64,000 nt of DNA from positions 124,001 through 188,000 of the forward strand of contig JARKIF010000039.1 in the NCBI GenBank assembly GCA_029378245.1, written 5' to 3'. The DNA is from Roridomyces roridus. Taxonomy: Eukaryota; Basidiomycota; Agaricomycetes; Agaricales; Mycenaceae. This document shows positions 47,093-57,671 of this stretch, one piece after another. Position numbers and translations under genes: made by a program. Each line of letters starts with the position of its first letter. Positions within the stretch are counted from its first letter, which is position 1. A model generated the notes under the pieces. It was not told where the DNA came from, ran no database searches, and worked only from the letters and a program-made list of their open reading frames with translations.

Positions 47093-48988
47093 TCACCCGG
47101 TATGCCACGCCGCACGGCCATCATTCCTCTTCGTTGAAATCGTGGAAAGGCCAAGACTTGAGGATCTTCGCAGAAATTTGTCACCTTTGAAAGCCATAAG
47201 CTTGTGAGCCCTCCCCATCACCCTACCCATCTTCACAGCCTCCTCGTAGTCCTCCACAGGCAGCCAGTTGTCCCACTTGGCTCCTCCAACAATGTTCTGC
47301 AACGCCTTCACCTTTTCCGTAGCCTGCGCAAAATCTCCAACACGTAACAGCAGCTCGTCCGAGACCTTCAAATCAAACAAGATGGGACAAGGCCCAGATT
47401 CGCGACGTCCTCCGTCGATTTCGTGGAGCCTGGACCACGCTGACGCCACTGCAAACAGAGCGCCCTGCAACATGAGCGGAAAGCCCCGCCACGGCTCTCC
47501 CGAAGAAAAGAAAAGCGGTCGAAGAATTATCCTGGTCATCCAATCTGCCACGCAGCGATAGTGCGCTGGATTGTGCTGCTCCAGCTCCCTGAGGTAATGA
47601 TAGTTTATGAAGCGCCGCCGGTACAAAACCCTCTCCTCCCTCTGATGCTGATCGCACAACTTTTCGAGCTTTTCCGGCAACGAGGGTGCGTTCCACGGTG
47701 AGAATTTCTCACATTCAGATTCGTACGGCAATTCATTGAGAAGAAAAGCAGGGAGGATCGCCGTGTGATGCCAATCGACTGGAGCAACAATGTTTGAGCT
47801 TCCGTCGGAGGAGCGCGAGATGATGATATTTTCCGCTTGGATTTGCCGATGGCGGATCGTGAAACGGGAGAGGGAAGATTCTTTGGGGATGAGAAGTGGT
47901 GCGATGCGGATATAGTCATGTAGACTTTCGATGTGCTCTGACGGCTGCTGCTGCTGGAGATTGTAGATAATCCTAGCGACAGGGTCCGATGGCACTTGAG
48001 GACGTCCGAACTGGGTGAGGTAGGCCCATTCTTTCTCGGCCGGTCGTGACAGAGCCTCTTTAACGTCTTTGTCTAGATAGGAAAGTTAACCTTGGTAGCC
48101 CGAGAGGAAACGGAAGAGAGTAGCTCACAAGGCCCACGGTTCACGTCCATTTCAGATCTCCTGCCGAACCACATCTGCGACCTTGTATCTGGGCCGACGC
48201 AGAAACGGGGATCGTCGTCTAATTGAGTGTATGGTGCGTCGGCCTTCTCCATATCTTTAGTGTAGTACAGGGCGCCGCCGGCGGGGAATGGAATCGACAT
48301 CATCTTTTTCTCCAGTTGAACGAGCTGGCGTACGACGGAGATCATGTCTGGTTCGGCCAAGTCAAACCATTGATCGACGAGTGTGGTACCACCAATGGAT
48401 TCCGTGAAGATGTACTCTGTCCCAGCGGCATTGTTTGCGTCTGCAGAGTATCCGTAGACCTCAGGTATCGGTATCCCGTGGGATCGCAAGAACGCCATTG
48501 TAGCGGCCTCGCTGGCGACACCAACGTACCTGGGAATCGTGCATTTATACGGAATGTGGGCCACCATCTTGAAGCCGTCGCGCATTGTAATGAGGATTTC
48601 CCGATTGTCGTCGCCTTCGGCGAGTTTCTCCATATAAGCAACATCGTCAGGGCTGCGATTGACACTCTGCGCTGCCAGTCGACCAAGCTCTGCGACATCG
48701 AAGACAACCTTGCGCTCGGCGAGATGGAGGGCTTCGTTTACGCTTCATACTATAAGCCATTGTCACTGGATGAAGCAAAGAGACCTACAGCCATCTCCCA
48801 GAAGTGTATTCGAAAAGGTCTTGATTGCGAAGGTGTACTGAGATAGGCTCTCTCGACAGACTATCGCTCCGAGTCCACGGTAACCTGCGCGAACATAGTA
48901 GTGCTGAGAAGGAGAACGAACGGCGTGTCGAGACACGCGTCAAAGAGCGCGAAAAAGACGAAGAAAAGAGGCGCCAGGGTGGATGCAT
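47093..48988 (-). CDS. AIM9-like mitochondrial protein, copy 2
   Basis: Three exons, introns 48743-48788 and 48073-48128; 597 residues if the first exon is read straight through. The presequence matches copy 1 (MHPPWRLFSSSFSRSLTRVS) but holds an extra 66 bases before HLRNQDLFEYTSGRWL. Those bases include a possible 57-base GT-AG intron (48838-48894), which would give 578 residues. The second exon is 614 bases, identical in length to copies 1 and 3. The catalytic loop is HRQIQAEN (Asp to Gln), but the later D-W is present (VDWHHT). The C-terminus is out of frame relative to copy 1: another frame reads KSWPFHDFNEEE and stop near 47105-47140, matching the copy 1 ending, so a small indel has changed the last ~20 residues. 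Confidence 0.8.
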
Positions 48989-49403
48989 GTCGAGGTAGAA
49001 GAAGAGCCTGCTCCTGGCACGGTGACGAAAGTTTCAAAGAGGCATGCCAAGCGACGCGACTCGGCTCGGATGTTTGATCCGCTCTGGTGACGCGTTTTTT
49101 TTTCAATCAGATTTCGGATTCCTCGCGACCATCTCGCACCCAATCGAGTACATTCTTCTACAGACCACAAATCGACGAATCCCCAAAAAGTTACTACTCG
49201 TACTGCGATGTCATCGCTGCTTTCAAACTTTGAAACGATAAATGCATGGCAAGCCCGACAGAAAAAATGCGCTGACCGGTGATTCGGACGCAACTCGGAC
49301 GGACTGGTGTGTATTGTTTCGATACCCAACTTCATGATCATCTGCACCTGAAAAAGCTCATCAGTGCCGCAAGAAGAAAATACGAGGAATGCTTACAGCC
49401 ACT
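48989..49403. other. spacer between AIM9-like copies 2 and 3
   Basis: No gene seen; promoter of copy 2 and terminator region of copy 3. Confidence 0.4.
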
Positions 49404-51191
49404 TCAAGAACCGATAGCCTTTCCATCCTTGTCGAAATCATCGAAAGGCCAGTTCTTGATCAACTCAGGGAACATCCCTCGACTATCCTCGCGCATCGCG
49501 TCCAGCAGTGCCTTCTGCTTGGCAACCCGCCCACGTTCCACAGCGACCTGGAAACCCTCCTCCTCCACAAAGTTATCCGTCGCAATGTTGCACATCAATT
49601 GCAGCTGCGACATCTCAGTCATCACCTTGCCATAATATTCGTACCCTTCCATCGTCTTCCCCATTGCCTCCATGTCGAACTTGATGGGACAAGAAGCATG
49701 ACCGACCCCACGGAGGCTCTTCCATTGTGTGGCCGCCGCGATAAGCGTCATTTTCAACGGGAGCGGATCCGCCCCCCACGGCTCGCCTGCAAGTCGGAAA
49801 AGTTCACGACGGATCAGGTTCACGGAAGTATCCTCCAGACACCGGTAGAGTAACGGATTGTGCTTCTCCACCTGTTCGAGACAGTGGTGATTAACGAGGC
49901 GGCGTTGGTACTCTCCCTTCCGCTCCTCTGCACCAGGGTCGGTAGACTGATTATAGCTCGTAGGTGTCGCCATCACCCGCGACAACGGAACAGTAAAGTC
50001 CCCGAACCCATAGGGCATGTAGCTGAGGAGAAAGACGGGAAGGATGACGGTGTGGTACCAGTCGATCACGGCGGCAATGTTCAAGGTGCCATCGGATGAA
50101 CGCGAGACGAGGATATTATCGCCATGCACGTTACGGTGGCGGATACGGAAACGAGCGAGGTCAGGGTCCTTTGGGATGAGGGAAGGTGCGAGGAGATGGT
50201 AACGGGATAGCGTTTCAATGTGCTCAGCTGGCTGCTGCTCGTTTTTGTAGACGATCTTCTTTATACGCTCCACTGGTATCTGTGGACGTCCAAACTGCTT
50301 GAGGTACGCTATTTCCTTGTCGGCCGGTCCCAGCAACGTCGCTTCAGCATCTTTGTCTACGGGATGAGTTAGTTGCGACTCTGAGGAAGAGCAAGATGGC
50401 TCACATGGTCCCCGATGCACGTCCATCCCCGCCCTTTCGTCGCGCCACATCACTGGCCTTGAATCTGGACCAACAGCGAAACGCGCATCCTCCGGCAGTG
50501 GCACGTGGGGCGCGCCAACCCTTTCGAGATCCTCGGTGTAGTACAAGGCGCCGCCAGCAGGGAAAGGTATCGACATCATCTTCGCCTCTAGTTCGGCAAG
50601 ATGTCGGGCGACGGAGATGACATCCGCCTCGTTGAGGTAATACCATCCTTCGACGAGCCTTGGGTGAACAATGAATTCCATGAAGATGTATTCAGTTCCC
50701 GCGGCATTGTTTGCATCGGGCGAATAGCCATAAATTTGAGGAACTGGTATGTCATGAGTTCGCAGGAAAGCCATGGTGGCGGCTTTGCTGGCGGTGGCAA
50801 AGTATCTGGGAATGGTGCATTGATATGGGATGTGCGCCTCCATCCGGAAGCCGTCGCGCATGGTTATGATGACGGTGCGGTCGTATACCGTCTCGCGGTC
50901 TTTAAAAATATCGACCACTTCATCGGGGCTGCGATTGACGCTTTGTGCTGCAAGTCGACACAACTCGGCGACGTTGAAGACGACTTTGCGTTCTGCGAGG
51001 CGGAGGGCGCTGCTGACCCTGGGAACGAGTTGGTGAGGAGTCCCACCGAAAGAGAGAAGTGTGAATCACATATAGTTTCCAGTCGTATACTCGAAAAGGT
51101 CCGAAGATTCTGACTGTGTCAAAGACGAGGACACGCCTCGGCCATGGACTGACATATGCGTCGCGTTCAGGGGAAGAGGCCGCGAGGACAT
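49404..51191 (-). CDS. AIM9-like mitochondrial protein, copy 3
   Basis: Three exons, introns 51019-51069 and 50357-50404, 562 residues. Family motifs: DLFEYTTGNYM (copies 1 and 2: EYTSGRWL), LRLAERKVVFNVAELCRLAA, HIPYQCTIPRYFATASKAAT, and IDWYHTVILPVF with the metal-site Asp kept. The catalytic loop is HRNVHGDN (Asp to Asn). The N-terminus from ATG 51191 (MSSRPLPLN) is Ser/Arg rich and could be a short presequence; the frame stays open upstream without an ATG. It is the most diverged and probably the oldest of the three tandem copies. AIM9 in yeast is a mitochondrial protein of unclear function; an ordinary phosphotransferase activity is not assured here. Confidence 0.82.
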
Positions 51192-51473
51192 CCTTCTCAA
51201 AAAAGCATGTTGGTGGAGAAGAGAAGAAGAAAGGGATGCGTTTACCTTACTAGACGTCAAAGAACATGAGAGCAGCAATCAAGTTGCGGCCATCAAACTT
51301 ATCTTGATCCCGAACTCTCGCCACTCACCACTCTGGTGCATTGCACCTCTTGGCTCTACAACATTTCTTCATTTCTCTCTGGAATCCCCCGCATGTACCA
51401 ACCTGGTGCTCGAGTCCTCATCCGCGAAGCCATGTAAAATCTGCAAGACGACAATGTTCAAGTCAACCTCTCC

Positions 51474-53394
51474 CATCAGCAACTTGACACCTTGGGCTTT
51501 TTCCTCTTTTGCGTCTTTTTTGGACCCAAAAAAGCGTCAAAAGCGGAAAAGAGGAAAAAGTGTCCGGCACTTTTTTAAGCTAGGTCCCTTTGCTTAAAAA
51601 AGTGCTTTTACCCTCAGAAAAGCGGCCTGGTCACCCCCAAAAGTGCTTCCAAAAGCTGCCGCAAAACACTCATAATTCACACTAATGAGGGTAGAAGACA
51701 TATATCACATTGAACACTATCAAATGTGCAAATCTACATACTTATGCAGACAAGATGGTGCACATATACCCTCAGCAACAACGCAACAACACCGGCGCGG
51801 AGCCCAGAATGAGACTAGTCTTCGGATTACACGAAGGCGCATTGAACACGTACCGAGGGAGCGGCGGCAGCGCCGACAATGCGCACGTCGATGGCGGCTG
51901 AAATTAGGCACAGGCTGACGAAGCTGAAATATTTCGGGTCGTAGGTGGGTAAGGAGCCGACTGGGTGGGTGGGTCCTAGCCTGTCTGGACATTAGGATGT
52001 GAAGATCGCAGGTCGAACGTGATAACTCACGGCGTCTCCCGTACCACGCAGGCAGATTTTAGGAGAGGGAGAAAGCCTGGCCGACAGGTCAACGACTGCG
52101 GATAAAGTGAGAACATGGATGACATACTGCAGCTCGACATATGTGGCAGCGGACGCAGCCACGGTCCGCAACATCAGTCACCCGAACGCACTCTTGGCTG
52201 AAGGTCTCCCGTCAGGACTTCAAGTCCACGACCGAATCGGCGCTGAGAGGATGGAGTCTATAAGGGAATTAGTCAGACTGGGACGGCTCCGACGGCCCGC
52301 AGTAGCCAGGTATACTCACGGGGTAACATTGTTGGCTAGTGGACGAAGTATCGGACAGCAGAAACTGGCGAGAGGATGGGACAGAGAGCGGTGAGATGAG
52401 GGAAAAGAAGAGGGCGTTGTTGACGTTTGTTGTCTTCCGTCCGAATTCAGTCATCAACCACCACCACGTGTTCAGCGGCCGCAAGCTGTAACGCCGATCA
52501 CCGATGACCGCGTGGCCACTTCGACTTGTCTTCCACACCCACCGCGACCCACCCTTCACCATCGACGACACTCCAGGAACGAGCTGGATTATCCGCCGAC
52601 TCGTATCCTCCAACTGCCTCGGCTTCCATTACAACTACTGCACCGCAACTGCATCGTTGCCAATACTCATCTGTGACTGGAGCTGGCACGCACGGGCCAG
52701 GCGACACACTCTGGGAGTTGGTGAGTGGTTTCACTGTCCTTTTTTCGGCCGCCATCACCATCGGATTGTCGCCACCCTTGCACCACCCTGTGCCGCCTTG
52801 TCATCCACCGCCTGAAGTACACAGAATGCCGTCAACCCAATCGGTGTCGGCTTGACGCCGCTTGAGTCCGCGACAAACTACGGACTAATTCCAGGTTCGG
52901 TGCAGCATTAGAACTGGGTGAGTGGTCATTTTACTCGCTCTGTGGCTCTGCTCATGCGCCTAGATGACCTGTAGATTTACTCTGTACTATGTTACGTGTC
53001 TGTATTGAGCCATAGAAACCATTCAATCCCAAGTCGTGCCGCTCTCTGAGTCTTCATTGTGCTTGACCTCGCCGTTACTTTCCCAGAATTAATTCCACTC
53101 ATGTCTGCCCCTGTGCCGTTGTCCCTTGCTGTATTTCTATGTTCACAGAGGCCGTCCCCAGAACCGCCCCCACATATTCCCTATTCCGGGGTACATTCCT
53201 TACACAACTTGAGCCGTGTCTTTTTTGACTGCTTTTTACCCAGAATGAAAAAAGGATTCTCAAAAGATCTAAAGCATCAAAAGCCACAGTCCACTCCATA
53301 AAAGCTAACAAAAAGTGGTAAAAAAAGCAAAAGAGGAAAAAGGGCCAGAAAAGCTCTGGAGCCTCCCCGAAAAGAGGGTGTCAAGTTGCTGATG
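51474..53394. mobile_element. 1.9-kb element with perfect 18-bp terminal inverted repeats
   Basis: Left end 51474-51491 reads CATCAGCAACTTGACACC; right end 53377-53394 is its exact reverse complement. Just inside both ends lies CTTTTTCCTCTTTTGC (left) or its complement (right), and the sub-terminal regions are full of AAAAGCG/AAAAGTG-type words. The interior has no transposase I can recognise, so it would be a non-autonomous DNA transposon. The flanks (CTCTCC left, CCCCTC right) do not give a clean target-site duplication. Confidence 0.65.
51567..51605. repeat. perfect 14-bp hairpin
   Basis: GCACTTTTTTAAGC (51567-51580), an 11-base loop, then GCTTAAAAAAGTGC (51592-51605). It lies in the left sub-terminal part of the inverted-repeat element. 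Confidence 0.85.
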
Positions 53395-53977
53395 CCCCTC
53401 GAATTCATTCTCTACGCAATCTCTGCGACGTGTAATCCTAGGTATGCGGACAGCTGGGACCTGTCGAGGCCCTCCGACAAAGGAAGACGGATTGAACATC
53501 ACAAAGTACGAGTCTTGCAGTCAACAATTCCGAGGCAGGCTCAACTTGTAGGACTCGGTCTGACTCATTGATTCTGTTATTATCTCTGCAGCAGGGATTC
53601 CAATCAGGCCTCGTTCCTGCACCCTGGAATTTACCCTTGACCAACCACCCTCTCTCATGCACTATCAAATGGCGAGAACGTTACTGGTCGGCTTCGCGAA
53701 GTTGGCATTTGCAGCAACTTCGTGTCCGATCTTTCTCGAGACATCGGGGACTATACAACGTGAAAGCCCACCGCTTGGCACCTTTCTCACTCGCCCCCTG
53801 TGTTCCAGCATACGCTTTCCACAAGACGTGTTACTCTTCTCCGATGATGGACTCTCTCCCGGCATCGTCGCACGCATCATGTCCAGTGGTCACTCGGTGA
53901 TATTGCGACGTCGGCTCAATGCACCAGCGTGGATGCTTCACGTGCACCTCCCTCGCGCACGGACCAACGTCGAAACG
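53395..53977. other. upstream region of the U2 snRNA gene
   Basis: No protein gene supported. Contains the distal promoter of the U2 snRNA gene; I could not pick out a specific upstream element. Confidence 0.45.
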
Positions 53978-53985
53978 TATAAAAG
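53978..53985 (+). promoter_or_regulatory. TATA box of the U2 snRNA gene
   Basis: TATAAAAG about 30 bases before the expected 5' end of U2 snRNA, the normal distance for RNA polymerase II initiation. Confidence 0.7.
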
Positions 53986-54008
53986 CAACCGCCCTCCATC
54001 CAGATTCC

Positions 54009-54192
54009 TTACCACTCTGGCCTTTTGGCTTAGATCAAGTGTAGTATCTGTTCTTAATAGTTTAACAACTATTATGGAGCCACCGGCTCCATATAACTTG
54101 TTATCTAATTTTTGCCGCCCTTGTCCTTGTGCTCTGCTTGCACCACTTGGACGCGATGACCTTGCTGCTGCACTACTGGCTTGTGTCGTCAG
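54009..54192 (+). ncRNA. U2 spliceosomal snRNA
   Basis: The run GGCCTTTTGGCTTAGATCAA (54019-54038), followed at once by GTGTAGTATCTGTTCTTA, is the most conserved part of U2. It includes GTAGTA, which pairs with the intron branch site. Next come stem IIa with TTTAACAACTA, stem IIb GGAGCCACCGGCTCC, and an Sm-type site TAATTTTTG (54107-54115). The 3' stem-loops follow: GTGC...GCAC around 54129-54142, and GATGAC...GTCGTC closing at 54190. The 5' end is placed by analogy (about 10 bases before GGCC) and is uncertain by a few bases, as is the 3' end. A reading frame across this region (53657-54259) is accidental. Confidence 0.96.
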
Positions 54193-54401
54193 GGGACTCC
54201 CTTCCTTCTCTTTGCTGCGCGCTTTGGGCGCCCGATTTTCGGGTGGCTTTCTGACGTAGCAAATAGTTTGAAGAGTCGTCTCTGGCTCTCTTTTCTAGTT
54301 TGACTTCACCACTACTTACTATCCTGTGTCTCGTCAAACTCCCATCAAACAATGTGACTCTCCGCCCGACTTTCCCACCGTGCCACTCTCTGACTGCGCC
54401 C

Positions 54402-56092
54402 ATGAGTCCTGCTCTGCCCGAGGATGTCTGGCGATGTGTCGCGTCGTTTTTGCCCCCTCTGAATATCCACAGGCTCATCTCTGTTAACCAGGCCTGCTAT
54501 AACATAGCTATGGATCTAAAGTATCAGCAAGTCGAGTGGAAGACGCTCGACCGCTGGATGCTAAGGTCCCTGGTACGACTGAGGTATATCTATCTGCTTT
54601 ATTCGATTCTCGTGAATAAACTGTTGTCCAGAACCGCGGAAGCAGCCAGACGTGTGCGCAGACTCCACATTCGCGCCTGGTTCATCGAATATCTCATCCA
54701 GAAGGAATCCCTGACGACGGCGTCGTATGCAGCCATAACCTCGTCCAAACGGTGGTTTTCCAGACTGTTGACTCCCCAGGCGTCATCCAGTCTGATTTCA
54801 CAGAAGATCACGACTGCGCACGACATCCTAGACGCCATGACTGCAGCTGTACGCTTGATGACTCAGGTCACAGAGTACAGCTTCGAGTGGCGCGACCTGC
54901 CCCCGACGTCCGACACTCTCCGTCTCCTCACGACCGCACGCACTGCCTTCGGAATCAGTCTTCGCAAGCTGACGCTTCGTGCACAGCTGTGCAATTACAA
55001 AGCCTTGGTTTCGACCGTCGATTTTGACGGCCTCGAGGAACTGGAGCTGCACTTTGATCACGATAATGGTGTCGAGGGCGGCCCTACGCTGCTGCGCGAG
55101 ACTATTGCGCCGTTTATCAACCATTTTCGGCGCACCATCAGCAGCCTCCGCATAACCGGAGTGTCGAACACGGACTTGGCGCCCCTCTTTCATGCTCTAG
55201 AAGTGTTTCCTCATCTACAAAGACTCGCTACATTTCTCACATTCGACGAGACCCATCTATCCGATCCTTCCGGCCTTGTCCGAGTCTTGCGTCGCAATTC
55301 CGACACACTGACAGACCTCGAATTGGGGTGGTCGTACGCATTGTCGTCTGACTCGGCAGATAAACCGCCTAGCACATGGCCCGCATTTAAAACGGCATTC
55401 ACGGCGGACTCGACCCTCCTTGCGCATCTGTGCATCCTCACGATGCCGATGCTCGACACATTCACCGGCACGCTCGCGTGCCTGCAGCGCTCCGCTGACA
55501 CTCTGACACATCTCACTCTCTTGGGTCATTTTCTCAACCAAACCGAGTTTGCTGAACTTGTTCAAGTATTCGCTCACCGACCGTTTGATGCTGGGTTAAA
55601 TTCCCTCACTGTCGGGATAGCCTACCTCGCGGTGGACATTTTGGATCTTCTGGCAAGCCGTTTGCCTGGGTTGAATGACCTCAATCTCATCATGCCGGAC
55701 AATTTATTGTCTTTTCTTCGTGGTTTGGTATGTACAATGCGCTCGATCGTCTCGCTTCGTACTAACGATTGATAACGCAGCATGACGAACCTGTGAGCCA
55801 TCCCTTTGTTTCAATTATTCCAGATATTCATATCCCGTAGGATTCATTCTGCCGCACTCTCATCGGTCGCAAATACCCCGACTGGCAGCTCACCAATCTG
55901 GGCATCTACACCAACCGATTGGTCTCCCCGCCAGTGTACGTCTCGGACGAGTTCGACCTGATGCAACATCTCGCGTGGTGTGTGCCCAATGTCAAGACAT
56001 TCAAAGGAGAGGATATGGGTGGTAGCCCTTACCACCGTTCGGGGCCGGTATGGAATCGGTGTCCGTTGTTTGATACGAATGCGCGGTCTTGA
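54402..56092 (+). CDS. F-box-like protein, third type
   Basis: Three exons, introns 55728-55780 and 55793-55840, with a 12-base middle exon (55781-55792); 529 residues. The N-terminus is a degenerate F-box, ALPEDVWRCVASFLPPLNIH followed by RLISVNQACYNIAM. The remainder is a run of leucine-rich segments (LEELELHFDHD, ISSLRITGVSN, LTDLELGWSYAL, LTHLTLLGHFL, LNDLNLIMPD). The final exon encodes an 84-codon conserved-looking tail ending NARS. Presumed SCF adaptor. The start was chosen at 54402 because the F-box follows directly; an upstream in-frame extension to 54300 seems to be leader. Confidence 0.78.
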
Positions 56093-56228
56093 ATCAATTT
56101 GTTGATGGGCGTCGTTTCTGGTGCCATAGACTGAATTCAATCAGGCAAGTTGAATTTTCGGAAGTTAAGATAGAGAAGGTTCGTCGGGGTTATGATGCGC
56201 CGGAAAATTCGTCCTGTTCAGCAGTGGG

Positions 56229-56236
56229 GATAAAAA
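56229..56236 (+). promoter_or_regulatory. TATA-like box of the secreted repeat-protein gene
   Basis: GATAAAAA about 36-43 bases before the ATG at 56272. Confidence 0.45.
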
Positions 56237-56271
56237 GCGGGGGTGAACTATTCCTCGAGCTCATCAGCACA

Positions 56272-57427
56272 ATGGTTCATCGAGGTGAGAGACAATCTTC
56301 TTCTGCTGGCTTTTCTTCTCATTTTTTTCTGCCATTCAGCTGTTCTCGTTCTTTCTTTGTTATTCTGCGCTGCGACTGCAGCTGCGCAACCCGTCCTCAA
56401 TTTCGTCAATTCCAAATGGATATGGACACCAACTACCACCGCCGGTGCCATCGTCGGCCTCCGCAAGGACTTTACCCCTCCTCTGGGAAAATCCCTCATC
56501 GCAGCCGAAATGGCCATCACCGCTGCCGACCACATGACTTTATTCGTCAACGGGGAACGTATTGGCTCGGGCACGCCACCTAACCGAGGCGCCTTTGCAG
56601 GCCGATTCTGCGTCGACCTGCTCCCAAGTTTCAACGTCTTTGCTGTCAGCGCACACACGAACGCACCATCTGGCGGGGGGATGATTGGCACCATCCTCCT
56701 CACGTATTCCGACAACACGACAGATACGATTGTCTCGGATGCAAGTTGGCGTGTGCAGGGTGCGCCGCCGGCTGGGTTTGAACAGTTGGAGTTCGATGAT
56801 ACAGCGTGGTCTGCGGGGACAGTCGTCGGTGCTGCAGGCGATGCGCCTTGGGGCCCGCTGCACATCGCCTCTGACCCACCTGTCCTTGGTCTCCAGGCGA
56901 CTCAATGGGTATGGACGGACGTCGGACAGACTGCCACCGACCTCCTCCCCGCTGGCTCGCGCGCTTTCCGTCGGATCTTTACCCCCGCGCCGAATCAAAC
57001 TCCAATGAACGCCAACATCCTCATCTCTGCGAACAACGAATACACGTTGTATGTGAACGGCGTGGTCGTTGGGACCGGTGCAAACCCACAAGTCGCGCAG
57101 CACTATGTCGTCGAGTTCCAGCCTGGGACGGCGGAGGTTGTTCTCGCAGTTTTGGCTACGAATACTGGCAGCGCGGCGAGCACCGCTGGCGTGCTTGTCG
57201 TTATGGAGGTGAATATGCTGCCCGTAGGACGAGTCGGTTGCATAGGCGGGGCATTCGCGTTGACGGATGTGACTTGGAAGTCGACGACGGGGTCGATTCC
57301 GGCTGGATGGGAGCAGCCTGGATTCAATGACACGGCGTGGTCGGCGGTGTTTGTGGAGGCGAATTATGGGACCCCGAAATTCGGGAACTTGACTATTGCT
57401 GCTGTTTCGCCGACGGTTACTGTTTGA
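56272..57427 (+). CDS. secreted two-repeat beta-sandwich (galactose-binding-like) protein
   Basis: Two exons, intron 56285-56339, 366 residues. The 13-base first exon joins to give a clean signal peptide (MVHRAVLVLSLLFCAATAAA). The mature part has two similar halves, each opening with a Trp pair (SKWIWTP; TQWVWTD), then LRKDFTPP or FRRIFTPAP, then LFVNGERIGSG or LYVNGVVVGTG, and ending with GFEQLEFDDTAWSAG or GWEQPGFNDTAWSA. This is the jelly-roll pattern of galactose-binding-like domains, as at the N-terminus of rhamnosidases; many agaricomycetes carry such secreted proteins as putative lectins. No catalytic domain is attached. The sugar target is unknown. Part of its 3' end is found again at about 59130. 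Confidence 0.82.
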
Positions 57428-57671
57428 TTTCTAGCCCTAGTTGTTCTCATTTCGTCGAATTTGTGTGTTCACATTGACGCGTCCGCATTGTGGACATTTG
57501 TTTTGTCCGATCTTGCTCCTTACCACCACATCCCAGCTTCCGATTCAGCCCATACCAGCCGGTGTCCGTTTGAAAACTATTCAACAGCGTTTGAAAGCAT
57601 TGTAAGTGAGGGACTCACTGTCTTGAGACGTATCTCCCTGACATTCGAAATGAAAGACCCCCAAAACCCCT

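Noticed and set aside
51304..51597. 97-codon plus-strand frame
   Set aside because: It runs into the sub-terminal repeats of the inverted-repeat element and its Lys-rich end reflects the A-rich repeats.
51470..53400. target-site duplication at the ends of the inverted-repeat element
   Set aside because: The flanks CTCTCC and CCCCTC are similar in composition but do not match as a clean duplication.
53657..54259. 200-codon plus-strand frame
   Set aside because: It covers the U2 snRNA gene and has no protein family features.
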